From assembly GCF_001672815.1 (NCBI RefSeq), contig NZ_LZKK01000262.1, forward strand, positions 1 through 38,955: a stretch of 38,955 nucleotides of DNA, written 5' to 3'. The position numbers were made by a program, and so were the translations under genes. The first letter of the stretch is position 1, and each line of letters starts with the position of its first letter. Below are positions 8,098 to 17,363 of the stretch, in pieces. The notes under the pieces are model-generated. The model made no database searches, was not told the origin of the DNA, and was given only the letters and a program-made list of their open reading frames with translations. This DNA comes from Mycobacterium sp. E796. Lineage in GTDB: Bacteria > Actinomycetota > Actinomycetes > Mycobacteriales > Mycobacteriaceae.

Positions 8098-9303
8098 ATG
8101 GTTCCTGCATTTACGTTCTTTCCCCCGGAAATCAACTCGGCGCTGATGTTCGCCGGTGCGGGGTCGGGGCCCTTGTTCATGGCGGCGTCGGCCTGGGACT
8201 CGTTGGCGACGGACCTGGCGGGCGCGGCGTCGTCGTTTCAAAACGTCGTCACCGGGTTGACCGACGGGGCGTGGGCGGGGCCGGCCTCGATGTCCATGGC
8301 CGCGGCGGCCACGCCTTACGTGGGTTGGCTGAGCGCGGCCGCAGCGCAGGCGGAGACCGCGGCCCTTCAGGCCCGGACGGCGGCCTCGGCGTTTGAGACC
8401 GCGTTGGCCGCGACGGTGCCAACGCCGGCGATCGCCGCGAACCGCGCCCAACTCATGGCGCTGATCGCGACGAACATCTTGGGCCAGAACACCCCGGCGA
8501 TCTTCATGACCGAGTTCGAGTACATGGAGATGTGGGCCCAGGACGTGGCGGCCATGGTGGGCTACCACGGCGGCGCGCTGGGCGTGGCCGCGGCGTTGCC
8601 GGCATTCAGCACGCCCCCGCTGAACCTCGCGGGCCTGACGGGCCTGCTGTCTGCGCCGCTGACCGGCTTGGCTTCGCAGGGCGCCAGCCTGGGGTCCGCG
8701 ATCGCCACCCCGCTGGCATCGGTGGGGGCGGTGGCCGGGTCGGCGGCGACGCAGGCGTCGGCGCTGGCTTCTTCGCTGCCGATTTCATCGCTGTCGACGG
8801 TCGCCCAGGTCGGAATGATGCCGGTGAGCATGATGATGTCGCCGATCATGATGGCGGCCCAAGCGGGAATGAGCGGCACGAACGCGGCGTCGCTGGCCGG
8901 CGCGACGGGTGCGGCCGTCGATCCGGCGAAGTTTGTCAGCAGCGCCACTCCGGCGGGCCTGGGCAAGGGACTCGGCGGTGGCATCGGCGGCCTCGGTGGC
9001 GCCGACGCCGGTCTGGGCAAGGCACGGCTGGTCGGGGCCATGTCGGTGCCCCCGAACTGGCAGGGGTCGGCGCCGGCGCGGATGGTCAGCGCGGCCATGT
9101 CCGGCCTGGGCGAGACGCCCGGCGCGGCCGCCGCGGCAGCCGGAGCGCCCATGGGCGGCGGCATGCCGATGATGCCGATGCCGATGGGCGGCATGGGTGC
9201 CGGCGGAGGCATGCCCGGCGGGATGTTGGGCCGCGGAGGGGCCAGCCCGACGCATGTGGTCCAGCAGCGGCCCAGCGTGGTACCGCGTACCGGCGTCGGA
9301 TAG
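8098..9303 (+). CDS. PPE family protein, SVP subgroup (second copy)
   Basis: A 401-residue paralogue of the PPE gene at 5956, with similarity along the full length. It begins [17 protein letters not shown], has [18 protein letters not shown] in the PPE domain and the SVP motif [10 protein letters not shown] near residues 312-321. It ends in a Met/Gly/Pro-rich tail with [11 protein letters not shown] at 8098 lies five bases after GGAGGGG, the same arrangement as in the first copy; an upstream in-frame start at 8026 is unlikely because the family begins at the PPE domain. Again no PE gene is adjacent. The pair probably arose by tandem duplication and has since diverged, including in the linker between the PPE domain and the SVP motif. 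Confidence 0.92.
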   Translation: MVPAFTFFPPEINSALMFAGAGSGPLFMAASAWDSLATDLAGAASSFQNVVTGLTDGAWAGPASMSMAAAATPYVGWLSAAAAQAETAALQARTAASAFETALAATVPTPAIAANRAQLMALIATNILGQNTPAIFMTEFEYMEMWAQDVAAMVGYHGGALGVAAALPAFSTPPLNLAGLTGLLSAPLTGLASQGASLGSAIATPLASVGAVAGSAATQASALASSLPISSLSTVAQVGMMPVSMMMSPIMMAAQAGMSGTNAASLAGATGAAVDPAKFVSSATPAGLGKGLGGGIGGLGGADAGLGKARLVGAMSVPPNWQGSAPARMVSAAMSGLGETPGAAAAAAGAPMGGGMPMMPMPMGGMGAGGGMPGGMLGRGGASPTHVVQQRPSVVPRTGVG

Positions 9304-9323
9304 TCCTAAATCAGCCAACCAAG

Positions 9324-9363
9324 GGCGCGGGCGACATCCGGGGAAATGGGTGTTGCCCGCGCC
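9324..9363 (+). terminator. Hairpin after the second PPE gene
   Basis: Arms 9324-9339 and 9348-9363 (GGCGCGGGC core) pair over 16 positions, two of them G-T. The 5' arm and its flank resemble the hairpin at 7876-7910, suggesting a shared origin of the two gene ends. Confidence 0.6.
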
Positions 9364-9766
9364 TTCGGCATGTTTACCGGCGGCGAACTGATCCTTTTTC
9401 CGCCATGGCCCACCAAAACGGCCGCCGTGCGTCCCAACGCGATTTTGGGATCGACGGTCAAGCCGTCAAACCTCTTGGCGGCCCGCTCGCCGTCGGCGCT
9501 GGCCGGGCCGGAAGGTGTTGTGTGGCAAGGGCTTCCGGTTTTGCCTCGAGTCGAAGGGAAAGCGGCCGGTGGGGGGCGATGGCGGCGGCCAGCTCCGCTC
9601 GCGGCCCAGCCATCGGCCGACCGGTGTTCGCGCACCTGTTCTAAAAGGAGCGAAATCCATCAAACACGGGCATTGTGCTTCGGATTGACTTACGATGCGA
9701 AGTACTCGGTGATGGTTTTTCACCACCGGGTTCGAATGTACGGAGACGGCTGTGGAAGGGGGCAGC
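9364..9766. other. Non-coding stretch upstream of the Rv2348c-like gene
   Basis: About 400 bases without a gene I can support. An open frame on the + strand (9346-9825) has no family resemblance, no ribosome site and overlaps the next gene in another frame. A TAAAAGGAGCG run near 9642 looks like a ribosome site but no start codon follows at a usable distance. TTGACT near 9685 could be a -35 element for the next gene, with no convincing -10. Confidence 0.5.
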
Positions 9767-10093
9767 GTGCTATTGCCTCTTGGTTCGCCGCTGCCGGACG
9801 ATGCGGTAGCGGCGAAGCGTGGTGAGTCCGGCATGCTCGGCGGCCTATCGGTTCCCCTGAAGTGGGGTGTAGCCGTGCCGCCGGATGACTATGACCATTG
9901 GGCACCGGAGCCGGAAGAGGGCGCCGATGCCGGCAACAAGGCGACCGACGGGCTGAACCCGGAGGCCACCGCAGAGGGCATGGACGAGTGGAACGAATGG
10001 GCCGAATGGAGCGAGTGGCAGGGCGAGGCGGAACCTAGCTTCAACTTGCCGCGGACTACCGGCGTGATACCGACTTCTCCAGCAGCCGGCTGA
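9767..10093 (+). CDS. Small SVP-motif protein, Rv2348c-like (108 aa)
   Basis: Function unknown. It starts LLPLGSPLPDDAVAAKRGES, then has GGLSVPLKWGVAVPPDDYDHW (split here: GGLSVPLKW, then PPDDYDHW), and an acidic tail rich in Trp-Glu pairs (DEWNEWAEWSEWQGE). It ends in TSPAAG. The GxxSVPxxW motif is the hallmark of the C-terminal domain of SVP-type PPE proteins, but there is no PPE domain. Length, sequence as I remember it and position directly upstream of the EsxP/EsxO pair all match Rv2348c of M. tuberculosis. GTG at 9767 is chosen because GGAAGG lies seven bases upstream and it gives the same 108-residue length. An earlier in-frame GTG at 9752 lacks a ribosome site. Confidence 0.8.
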   Translation: MLLPLGSPLPDDAVAAKRGESGMLGGLSVPLKWGVAVPPDDYDHWAPEPEEGADAGNKATDGLNPEATAEGMDEWNEWAEWSEWQGEAEPSFNLPRTTGVIPTSPAAG

Positions 10094-10200
10094 GAGACAG
10101 GGAGTTTCCCGCCATCGGCTTTAATGCCGCGTAGCAGCCAGTTACGACGGCCGACCAGTATCACAAGGCAAGAAATTCATCCAGAAGGAGAAAAGGCAAC

Positions 10201-10497
10201 ATGGCAACACGCTTTATGACTGACCCGCATGAGATGCGGGCGATGGCGGGCCGGTTTGAGGTCCACGCGCAGACCGTTGAGGACGAGGCCCGCAAGATGT
10301 GGGCGTCGTCGATGAACATCGCCGGTGCCGGCTGGAGTGGCCAGGCGCAGGCGACGTCCTACGACACCATGGGTCAGATGAATCAGGCGTTCCGCAACAT
10401 CGTGAACATGCTGCACGGGGTGCGTGACGGGCTGATCCGCGACGCGAACAACTACGAGCAGCAAGAGCAGGCCTCTCAGCAGATCCTCGGCAGCTAG
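10201..10497 (+). CDS. esxP: WXG70 protein, EsxP-like (second copy)
   Basis: The CFP-10-like member of the second Esx pair, 98 residues, with W-S-G at 45-47 and the Tyr85-x3-Glu89 secretion signal. The last 25 residues are identical to the copy at 7254, while the first part differs at about 13 positions, several of them charge changes (for example Ala11 to Glu and Ser27 to Glu). AGAAGGAG lies upstream of the ATG. Position between a Rv2348c-like gene and the TPM gene makes it the positional counterpart of Rv2347c (esxP). Confidence 0.93.
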   Translation: MATRFMTDPHEMRAMAGRFEVHAQTVEDEARKMWASSMNIAGAGWSGQAQATSYDTMGQMNQAFRNIVNMLHGVRDGLIRDANNYEQQEQASQQILGS

Positions 10498-10811
10498 CCC
10501 CCACACTTTTATTTCAGGAGGAAAACATGACCATCAATTACCAGTTTGGCGATGTGGATGCCCATGGTGCGACGATTCGCGCCCAGGCCGCGTCGTTGGA
10601 GGCCGAGCACCAGGCCATCGTTCGCGATGTGCTGGCTGCTGGTGACTTCTGGGGTGGCGCCGGTTCGGTGGCGTGCCAGGAGTTCATCACCCAGTTGGGT
10701 CGCAACTTCCAGGTGATCTACGAGCAGGCTAACGCTCACGGCCAGAAGGTGCAGACGGCGGGCAGCAACATGTCCAGCACGGACAGCGCCGTCGGGTCCA
10801 GCTGGGCCTGA
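10498..10811 (+). repeat. Near-identical repeat, copy 2 (esx spacer plus ESAT-6-like gene)
   Basis: Partner of the repeat at 7551-7864. The spacer is identical and the gene differs by five silent bases. Confidence 0.9.
10527..10811 (+). CDS. esxO: ESAT-6-like protein, EsxO-like (second copy)
   Basis: A 94-residue ESAT-6-like secreted protein, identical in sequence to the product at 7580-7864 and expected to dimerise with the EsxP-like product. It has W-G-G at 42-44. The AGGAGG ribosome site and 29-base spacer are the same as in the first copy. It is the positional counterpart of Rv2346c (esxO). A strong terminator follows after 15 bases. Confidence 0.94.
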   Translation: MTINYQFGDVDAHGATIRAQAASLEAEHQAIVRDVLAAGDFWGGAGSVACQEFITQLGRNFQVIYEQANAHGQKVQTAGSNMSSTDSAVGSSWA

Positions 10812-10826
10812 TTCGCCGCTTCAAAG

Positions 10827-10858
10827 CGGGGCCGCACACCGATCGGTGTGCGGCCCCG
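10827..10858. terminator. Perfect 32-base palindromic terminator
   Basis: Two perfectly complementary 16-base arms (10827-10842 and 10843-10858, core GGGGCCGCACACCGA) are followed by TTCTTT on the + strand. It sits between the EsxO-like gene and the convergent TPM gene and probably stops transcription from both sides. Confidence 0.85.
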
Positions 10859-10876
10859 TTCTTTGTCCGCTGTGTC

Positions 10877-12868
10877 TCAGAACCGCCCGCCGCCACCCAT
10901 GAGGCCGCCGCCCGATGAGCCCGAGGCGCTCGGGCCGCCACCGAACGAAGTGGGGCTCCAGCCGCCGAACCCACCGCGCATGGCCCCGCTGAGCAGGTCG
11001 CCGATGATGATCCCGCCGATCATGGCGCCGGTATCGCTGCTGCCGCGACGGGCATAGAAACGCTGGGCCTGCTGGACGTCCGCGTTCGCCAGCGCCTGGG
11101 CGTTGGCGGCCAGCGTCGATGCCGCGTTGGCGTGGGCAATCGCCTCGGACACGTTCGTCGTCCTTTTCTCCTGTGCGGCCTGCAGGTGCCGGTTGGCCTC
11201 GGCGAGCCGGGTCCGTGCCTCGGCTCCGATGCTGCCCCGGCGGGTGTCGATGTACTCGGAAACGGCGCGCACCCGCGCCTGCGCCGTGAAGACGGCCTGC
11301 TCGAACGAACGCTCGAGCCGCTCGGCGGCCGCCTCCTCCTGGGCGACGGCGTCCAGTACCCGATTCAGGGCGGCGTCGGCCTTCGTCAGCCTGGCGAACG
11401 TGCCGAGAGGATCCGCGGCGCCGGCGCCGCGGGCTCCCATGACGGCCGCGGCGGCCTCGTCGCGCGCGGCGGTGAGTTCGCCGGCGCGGCCCGCCCCGGC
11501 GCCCCGCGCCTTCTGCAGCCGCTCGTCGGCGCGCTTGACGCCCGACTGGATCTCGTCGATGAGCGAGGGCAAAGCGGCCACTGCGTGCCGGATGTCCTTG
11601 GCCGCGTTGTCGATCGCGTCCAGCAGCGCGCGGGCCTGTCCGAGCGCCGCCTCGGCGGCATGGATCGCGTCGACCAACGCGGCCTGCTGACCGCCCGGGA
11701 TCCCGGCCAGCTCGCGGGCGGAGCCGATGTTGCGGTCCGCGAAGGTCAGCCTTCCGTTGGTGCTTGCGATATTGCCCGAGACCGAAGTCAAGGCCGCCGC
11801 GTCGAATTCCTTGCGAAGCTCGGCGAGCCGCTGCTCGGCGGGAGCGATGCGGGCGGTGAGCTCCACGTACTGCTGGGTCAGCGCGTCCAACCGCGACGGC
11901 GCGTTGACCACCAAAACCCGCAGCTCTTCGAACGCCTGCCGCTGTGATTCGAGTTCACGGTTGGCGTGCGCCGCCGAGACGATCACCCGGGTCAGCATCT
12001 CGCGGCGCTGCGCGGGCGTCTCGGGCACGCTGTCGTCAAGCTGCTGACGGACCGTAAACGCTTGCGCCAGAGTGGCTTTGGCGTTATTCACCGCCTGGCT
12101 AAACGGTTGGGTCCGCTCGTCACCGAACTCGTCGATCGCCAGCGTCAACTCGTTGGCGCTGGTGCGCACCGCATTGTCGACCTCCACCACCAGCGAGCGC
12201 GACAGGTCGTCGAGCGCCGCCAATGGCACCGCGGCGAGCGCGTTGGCATCGGTGGGATCGACGCGCCGCGCCGCGGCCAACTCGGCCGCGCGCCGCCGCT
12301 CGCGGCGGTAGCGCATCACCACCAGCAGGACCACCACGGCGACGACAACGACACTCAACGCGACCAGCAGGAAAAGGCGACCCGACGATGACGGCGGCGT
12401 GTCGAGCCCGTCGGCCGCCGCGACCGCGGCCCCGGCCCAGTCGCCGTTGTGCAGCGCGGGCTCGATCTTGGTGCGCCGCAGTTGATCAACCTGACCCGCC
12501 TTGACGCTCGTGATCGCCGACGGGACGAAGAACGCGTATGACCGGCCGGTGGTGGCGACGGCCAGCAGCGCGTCGTAGTCGCCCAAGTCGCTGACGGTTC
12601 GGGTGCGCCTCGCCCAGCTCTCGGCGCTTTCCCCGGAGAAGTCGTCGACGTAGACCACCCACAACCGGATGTGCTGATCGGCGTAGAGCTTGTCGGTGGC
12701 CGACGTCACCGCGGCGCGCCCGGAATCCGAGAGCGCGTTCGCGTTGTCGGTGACCTGGTCCGGCAGCCGAAACGGCGGTTGCGCGCCCGCCGTCGGCGCC
12801 AGCAGCAGCCCGGCGCCGAGACCCGTGAGGACCGTCAGGATCACGCCGAGCAGGCGTGCGAAGCGCAT
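10877..12868 (-). CDS. TPM-domain membrane protein with long coiled coil (Rv2345-like)
   Basis: A 663-residue membrane-anchored protein of unknown function. A signal sequence (residues 1-29, ending TAGAQ) is followed by a TPM domain (about 35-160, with DNANALS and [11 protein letters not shown]). A transmembrane helix near 170-192 ([20 protein letters not shown]) precedes RYRRERRR, so the rest should be cytoplasmic. That part is mostly Ala/Glu/Arg-rich helix of coiled-coil type up to about 615. The end is glycine-rich ([11 protein letters not shown]), as in many TPM proteins. TPM domains have been linked to phosphatase activity and photosystem repair in other organisms; here no activity can be assigned. 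It is divergent from dgt across 40 bases, as Rv2345 is from Rv2344c. Confidence 0.88.
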   Translation of the reverse strand: MRFARLLGVILTVLTGLGAGLLLAPTAGAQPPFRLPDQVTDNANALSDSGRAAVTSATDKLYADQHIRLWVVYVDDFSGESAESWARRTRTVSDLGDYDALLAVATTGRSYAFFVPSAITSVKAGQVDQLRRTKIEPALHNGDWAGAAVAAADGLDTPPSSSGRLFLLVALSVVVVAVVVLLVVMRYRRERRRAAELAAARRVDPTDANALAAVPLAALDDLSRSLVVEVDNAVRTSANELTLAIDEFGDERTQPFSQAVNNAKATLAQAFTVRQQLDDSVPETPAQRREMLTRVIVSAAHANRELESQRQAFEELRVLVVNAPSRLDALTQQYVELTARIAPAEQRLAELRKEFDAAALTSVSGNIASTNGRLTFADRNIGSARELAGIPGGQQAALVDAIHAAEAALGQARALLDAIDNAAKDIRHAVAALPSLIDEIQSGVKRADERLQKARGAGAGRAGELTAARDEAAAAVMGARGAGAADPLGTFARLTKADAALNRVLDAVAQEEAAAERLERSFEQAVFTAQARVRAVSEYIDTRRGSIGAEARTRLAEANRHLQAAQEKRTTNVSEAIAHANAASTLAANAQALANADVQQAQRFYARRGSSDTGAMIGGIIIGDLLSGAMRGGFGGWSPTSFGGGPSASGSSGGGLMGGGGRF

Positions 12869-12908
12869 AGGTCAATCTAGCCCGCGTTCCCTGGCAGACT
12901 GTCCTGCG

Positions 12909-14177
12909 GTGAGTACGCATCAGCACGACCCCTACGACGACTTCGACCGTCAGCGTCGGGTGCGCGAAGCGGCGAAGACGGCGGGTCTGCCGGGTACGGA
13001 AGGCCAGCACCGCACCGACTTCGCCCGGGACCGCGCCCGGGTGCTGCATAGCGCCGCGCTGCGCCGCCTCGCCGACAAGACGCAGGTGGTCGGGCCGCGC
13101 GAAGGTGACACCCCCCGTACTCGGTTGACCCACTCGCTGGAGGTGGCCCAGATCGGGCGGGGGATGGCGGTAGGACTGGGCTGCGACCTCGACCTGGTCG
13201 AGCTGGCCGGCCTGGCCCACGACATCGGCCATCCGCCCTACGGGCACAACGGCGAACGCGCGCTCGACGAGTTCGCCGCGGAGCACGGCGGCTTCGAGGG
13301 CAACGCCCAGAATTTCCGGATACTGACCAGCCTTGAGCCGAAAGTACTTGACGCGCAAGGCAATAGCGCGGGCCTGAACCTGACCCGGGCGTCGCTGGAC
13401 GCGGTCACCAAGTATCCGTGGTTCCGCGGTGACGCGCCTGCACGCAAGTTCGGCTTCTATGACGAGGACCGCGAGCCCGCGGACTGGGTCCGCCAGGGGG
13501 CGCCGGCGAATCGGACGTGCCTGGAGGCCCAGGTGATGGACTGGGCCGACGACGTCGCGTATTCGGTGCACGACGTGGAGGACGGCGTCGTCTCCCAGCG
13601 CATCGACCTGCGCGTGCTGGCCGACGAGGACGAGGCGGCCGCGCTGGCCAAGCTGGGGGAGAGCGAATTCTCCCGGGTGAGCGCCGAGGACTTCATGGCC
13701 GCCGCGCGCCGGCTGTCGGGTCTGCCGGTCGTCGCCGCGGTCGGCAAGTACGACGCGACGCTGGCGGCGGCGGTGGCGCTCAAGCGATTGACCAGTGAAC
13801 TGGTGGGCCGATTCGCCTCGGCCGCGATTGCGACGACGCGTGCGGCCGCCGGCCCGGGCCCGCTGGTGCGCTACCGGGCCGACCTGCGGGTGCCCGACCT
13901 GGTGCGCGCCGAGGTCGCCCTGCTGAAAATCCTGGCGCTGCAGTTCATCATGTCTGACCCCCGGCACCTGGAAACCCAGGCCCGGCAGCGCGAACGCATC
14001 CATCGCGTGGCGCACTGGCTGTACTCCGGGGCACCCGGCACGCTCGACCCCATGTTCGCCGCGGCGTTCAACACCGCGGCCGACGATCGCGCCCGGCTTC
14101 GGGTCGTCGTCGACCAGGTCGCCTCCTATACCGAGGGTCGGCTGGAGCGGATCGACGCCCGTCAGGCGACCGGATAG
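12909..14177 (+). CDS. dgt: Deoxyguanosinetriphosphate triphosphohydrolase-like protein
   Basis: An HD-domain dNTP triphosphohydrolase that converts dNTPs to deoxynucleosides plus tripolyphosphate, shaping the nucleotide pool. The protein is 422 residues and close to Rv2344c. The metal site is visible as His75 ([10 protein letters not shown]), His104-Asp105 ([16 protein letters not shown]) and a later Asp in [17 protein letters not shown]. The GTG start at 12909 gives the family N-terminus ([17 protein letters not shown]). Upstream in-frame codons run into the divergent TPM gene and are rejected. No Shine-Dalgarno is obvious, so translation may be leaderless. Neighbours dnaG and sodC lie just downstream on the same strand, so an operon is likely. 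Confidence 0.95.
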   Translation: MSTHQHDPYDDFDRQRRVREAAKTAGLPGTEGQHRTDFARDRARVLHSAALRRLADKTQVVGPREGDTPRTRLTHSLEVAQIGRGMAVGLGCDLDLVELAGLAHDIGHPPYGHNGERALDEFAAEHGGFEGNAQNFRILTSLEPKVLDAQGNSAGLNLTRASLDAVTKYPWFRGDAPARKFGFYDEDREPADWVRQGAPANRTCLEAQVMDWADDVAYSVHDVEDGVVSQRIDLRVLADEDEAAALAKLGESEFSRVSAEDFMAAARRLSGLPVVAAVGKYDATLAAAVALKRLTSELVGRFASAAIATTRAAAGPGPLVRYRADLRVPDLVRAEVALLKILALQFIMSDPRHLETQARQRERIHRVAHWLYSGAPGTLDPMFAAAFNTAADDRARLRVVVDQVASYTEGRLERIDARQATG

Positions 14178-14187
14178 CGTTACCGGC

Positions 14188-14787
14188 ATGACTAAACTCA
14201 GCGCCGTTGCCGTCGCCTTGCTGTCGCTTCCCGTCGTGGCCCTGAACGCCTGCAGTTCGCCCCAGCACGCGACCAGCCAGACGGGCACCACGCCTCCGGT
14301 CCAAAGCGGTGCTCCGGCGTCGTCGACGTCGGGACCGGCGCCCGCCGCCGGATCGCTGACGGCGCAACTGAAGACGGCCGACGGCAAGGACGTGGCCACG
14401 GCGACCTTCGACTTCAGCAACGGCTACGCCACCATCACCGTCAAGACGGTTGCCGGCGGGATCCTCGCGCCCGGCCTCCACGACATGCACATCCACGCGG
14501 TCGGCAAGTGTGAGCCCAACTCCGTTGCCCCGAACGGCGGCCCGCCCGGGAACTTCCTGTCCGCCGGCGGCCACTTCCAGGCGCCCGGGCACACCGGGAT
14601 GCCCGAGAGCGGCGACCTGACCATGCTGGAGGTGCGCCAGGACGGGTCCGCGTACCTGGTAACCACCAGCGATGCGTTCACCCGGGACCAGTTGCTGGCC
14701 GGGGACAAGACCGCGCTGATGATCCACGGCGTCGGCGACCAGGCGATGGAGCGGATCGCGTGCGGCGTCATCGGGCCGGCGAGCTGA
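14188..14787 (+). CDS. SodC-like Cu superoxide dismutase lipoprotein with shortened loop
   Basis: A 199-residue exported lipoprotein (lipobox LNAC, Cys22) followed by a Ser/Pro/Thr linker and a Cu,Zn-SOD domain from about 55. SODs turn superoxide into peroxide and oxygen; this one would act outside the membrane. Copper ligands His101, His103, His129 and His180 are present, as is the Cys108/Cys192 disulfide pair. Of the zinc ligands, His135 and Asp143 remain, but the position matching the third histidine is Glu140. M. tuberculosis SodC also lacks zinc. The electrostatic loop between His180 and Cys192 is only 11 residues, against 25 in human SOD1; Arg189 takes the active-site arginine place. 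M. tuberculosis has sodC elsewhere (Rv0432), so this looks like an extra paralogue. It lies 10 bases after dgt. Confidence 0.85.
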   Translation: MTKLSAVAVALLSLPVVALNACSSPQHATSQTGTTPPVQSGAPASSTSGPAPAAGSLTAQLKTADGKDVATATFDFSNGYATITVKTVAGGILAPGLHDMHIHAVGKCEPNSVAPNGGPPGNFLSAGGHFQAPGHTGMPESGDLTMLEVRQDGSAYLVTTSDAFTRDQLLAGDKTALMIHGVGDQAMERIACGVIGPAS

Positions 14788-14814
14788 TCTCCTCCGGCGT
14801 TTTAGACTGGGCCG

Positions 14815-16749
14815 ATGGCCGGCCGGATCTCTGATCGCGATATCGCCGCCATCCGCGAACGGGCACGCATCGAAGACGTTGTGGGCGACTACGTCCAGCT
14901 CAAGCGCGCCGGCGCCGACTCGCTCAAGGGCCTGTGCCCGTTCCACAACGAGAAGTCGCCGTCGTTCCACGTCCGCCCGAACCACGGCCACTTCCACTGC
15001 TTCGGCTGCGGCGAGGGCGGCGACGTGTACGCGTTCGTCCAGAAGATCGAACACGTCAGCTTCGTCGAGGCCGTCGAGCTGCTCGCCGACCGGGTCGGCC
15101 ACACCATCACCTACACCGGCGCCGCGGCCACCAACGTGCAGCGCGACCGCGGCAGCCGCAGCAGGCTGGTCGCGGCCAACGCGGCGGCCGCCGAGTTCTA
15201 CGCGGCGGCCCTGGAATCCGACGAGGCGGCGCCGGGCCGCCAGTACCTGACGGAGCGGAATTTCGACGCCGCGGCGGCACGCCACTTCGGCTGCGGCTTC
15301 GCCCCGTCGGGCTGGGACTCGCTGACAAAACACCTGCAGCGCAAGGGCTTCGAGTTCAAGGAACTGGAGGCGGCCGGGCTGTCGCGAGAGGGGCGCCGCG
15401 GCCCGATGGATCGCTTCCACCGGCGGCTGCTGTGGCCCATCCGCACCGCCGCCGGTGAGGTGATCGGCTTCGGGGCCCGCCGCCTGTTCGACGACGACCC
15501 GATGGAAGCCAAGTACATCAACACCCCCGAGACGGCGCTGTACAAGAAGTCGTCGGTGATGTTCGGCATCGACCTGGCCAAGCGCGACATCGCCAAGGGG
15601 CACCAGGCCGTCGTCGTCGAGGGCTACACCGACGTGATGGCGATGCACCTGGCCGGTGTCACCACCGCCGTCGCCTCCTGCGGCACCGCGTTCGGCGACG
15701 AGCACCTGGCCATGCTGCGCCGATTGATGATGGACGACAGCTTCTTTCGCGGGGAATTGATCTACGTCTTCGACGGCGACGCGGCCGGCCGTGCCGCCGC
15801 GCTGAAGGCGTTCGGCGGCGAGCAGAACCTGGCCGGGCAGTCCTTCGTCGCCGTCGCGCCGGACGGCATGGACCCGTGCGACCTGCGGCTCAAATCCGGC
15901 GACGTCGCGCTGCGCGACCTGGTGGCGCGGCGAACCCCGCTGTTCGAGTTCGCGATTCGCACCACGATCGCCGAGATGGACCTCGACAGCGCCGAGGGCC
16001 GGGTCGCCGCGCTGCGCCGCTGCGTGCCCATGGTCAGCCAGATCAAGGACCCCACGCTGCGCGACGAGTACGCCCGCCAGCTCGCCGGCTGGGTCGGCTG
16101 GGACGACGTCGCGCAGGTCATCGAGCGGGTCCGCGGCGAGGCCAAGCGATCCAAGTCCCCGGCTCGCGGCGGCCCCACCTCCGAGGCTCCCCGCCGGGCC
16201 GAGCGCCAGCCCGCCGCGCCGGCCCCTACCTTGCCCAAGGAGTCGCGCGCCGCCCGTCCCGACCCGCGCGACCCGATCCTGTGGGCCCAGCGCGAGGCCC
16301 TCAAGTCGGCGTTGCAGTACCCGGCGCTGGCTGGTCCGGTGTTCGACACCCTGACCGTGGAGAGCTTCACGCACCCCGGCTACGCGGCCGTTCGGGCGGC
16401 CATCGAGGCCGCGGGCGGAACATCGACCGGCGTAACCGGGGCGGAGTGGCTCGAGGCGGTGCGAGCGCAGACCACCTCGAACCTGACGGCCGGCCTGATC
16501 AGCGAGCTGGGGGTGGAGGCCGTCCAGGTCGACGACGAGAAGCTGCCGCGCTACATCGGGGGTGTGCTCGCCCGCCTGCAGGAGGTCTGGATGGGCCGGC
16601 AGATCGCCGAGGTGAAGTCCAAACTGCAGCGCATGTCACCCATCGAGCAGGGCGACGAGTATCACGCGCTGTTCGGCGACCTGGTCGCCATGGAGGCCTA
16701 TCGGCGCAGCCTGCTGGAGCAGGCTAGCGGCGACGATCTGACGGTGTGA
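14815..16749 (+). CDS. dnaG: DNA primase DnaG
   Basis: Makes RNA primers for replication at the fork. The 644-residue protein has the three expected parts. The N-terminal CHC2 zinc-binding domain has Cys41, His44, Cys62 and Cys65. The TOPRIM-containing polymerase core includes VVVEGYTDVMAMHLAG (near 265-280, with the catalytic Glu) and YVFDGDAAGRAAALKAF. A C-terminal DnaB-interacting helical domain starts after a Pro/Arg/Ala-rich linker around 440-490. The length is typical for mycobacteria (Rv2343c, 639 aa). It follows sodC by 27 bases. Its last 26 bases overlap the end of the convergent Rv2342-like gene. Confidence 0.97.
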   Translation: MAGRISDRDIAAIRERARIEDVVGDYVQLKRAGADSLKGLCPFHNEKSPSFHVRPNHGHFHCFGCGEGGDVYAFVQKIEHVSFVEAVELLADRVGHTITYTGAAATNVQRDRGSRSRLVAANAAAAEFYAAALESDEAAPGRQYLTERNFDAAAARHFGCGFAPSGWDSLTKHLQRKGFEFKELEAAGLSREGRRGPMDRFHRRLLWPIRTAAGEVIGFGARRLFDDDPMEAKYINTPETALYKKSSVMFGIDLAKRDIAKGHQAVVVEGYTDVMAMHLAGVTTAVASCGTAFGDEHLAMLRRLMMDDSFFRGELIYVFDGDAAGRAAALKAFGGEQNLAGQSFVAVAPDGMDPCDLRLKSGDVALRDLVARRTPLFEFAIRTTIAEMDLDSAEGRVAALRRCVPMVSQIKDPTLRDEYARQLAGWVGWDDVAQVIERVRGEAKRSKSPARGGPTSEAPRRAERQPAAPAPTLPKESRAARPDPRDPILWAQREALKSALQYPALAGPVFDTLTVESFTHPGYAAVRAAIEAAGGTSTGVTGAEWLEAVRAQTTSNLTAGLISELGVEAVQVDDEKLPRYIGGVLARLQEVWMGRQIAEVKSKLQRMSPIEQGDEYHALFGDLVAMEAYRRSLLEQASGDDLTV

Positions 16750-17002
16750 GGGCCGGATCCGCCGGTCGCTCGATGTCGCGCTGGACCACGGCCGTCTCGT
16801 CGTCGATCTCGGTCAGGGTGACGAAGCCGGCGTCGGGCGAGATTCGGTTCGCGATCTTGCGGCGGCCACCCTCGATCATCGACTTGGCCACGGGGCTGCT
16901 GGTCAGCGCGCGATACGTGCCGACGAGCTGCTCGTATCGGCGGCGTCCGGCCTTCGAGCCCAGCACATAACCCAGTCCAAGCACTACGACATACCGGATC
17001 AA
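16724..17002 (-). CDS. Small membrane-anchored protein, Rv2342-like
   Basis: A conserved mycobacterial protein of unknown function, 92 residues with the start chosen here. It opens with a short hydrophobic helix (IRYVVVLGLGYVLG) and a basic patch (KAGRRRYEQL), then ARSMIEGG-like SMIEGGRRKIANRISPD. This suggests a single N-terminal membrane anchor with a cytosolic tail. TTG at 17002 is preferred because GGAGG lies six bases upstream and the family begins with the IRYVV segment. An ATG ten codons earlier (17032) has no clear ribosome site. Position next to dnaG and tRNA-Asn matches Rv2342. The 3' end overlaps dnaG by 26 bases on the opposite strand. Confidence 0.75.
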   Translation of the reverse strand: MIRYVVVLGLGYVLGSKAGRRRYEQLVGTYRALTSSPVAKSMIEGGRRKIANRISPDAGFVTLTEIDDETAVVQRDIERPADPALTPSDRRR

Positions 17003-17158
17003 AGCGTTCCTCCCGACGATCGATGGTTCCATCCTGCCTCACTTTCGGCGGTAGGCGCGCGGGGCGGGTCGCCACCAGGGCCGTGAAGGACACCTGCGGC
17101 CCGTGGCGATCGCAAGCGCGGCGTAGCCGGGCGCAGCGGATCGACACCTCCTATCTAG

Positions 17159-17188
17159 TTGGGCGCGGTCGGGCCAGTACGCTAGAGT
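17159..17188 (+). promoter_or_regulatory. Candidate promoter of tRNA-Asn
   Basis: TTGGGC (17159-17164) and TAGAGT (17183-17188) are separated by 18 bases, and the tRNA begins 20 bases after the -10. Spacing is right for a sigma-A promoter; the match is moderate. Confidence 0.45.
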
Positions 17189-17207
17189 CGTCCGGCGATC
17201 GGTTTAA

Positions 17208-17283
<76 letters not shown>

Positions 17284-17363
17284 GGTTAGTCTCAGTCGCG
17301 CACGCTCTGGCCGCCACGTCGGCCATGGAACCCGATGCTTTCCAGTGCCTCTCAGGAGGGCTC

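Noticed and set aside
7876..9363. Possible insertion sequence or small mobile element around the PPE/Esx cluster
   Set aside because: The repeats are genes and hairpins only; no transposase, terminal inverted repeats or target duplications are visible.
9346..9825. 159-codon open frame before the Rv2348c-like gene
   Set aside because: No resemblance to any family, no ribosome site, overlaps a recognised gene in another frame.
12486..14420. Long minus-strand open frame opposite dgt and sodC
   Set aside because: It covers parts of three genes of known function and is a typical high-GC shadow.
14068..16374. 768-codon minus-strand open frame opposite dnaG
   Set aside because: dnaG is certain with all its domains; the antisense protein is compositionally biased with no motif.
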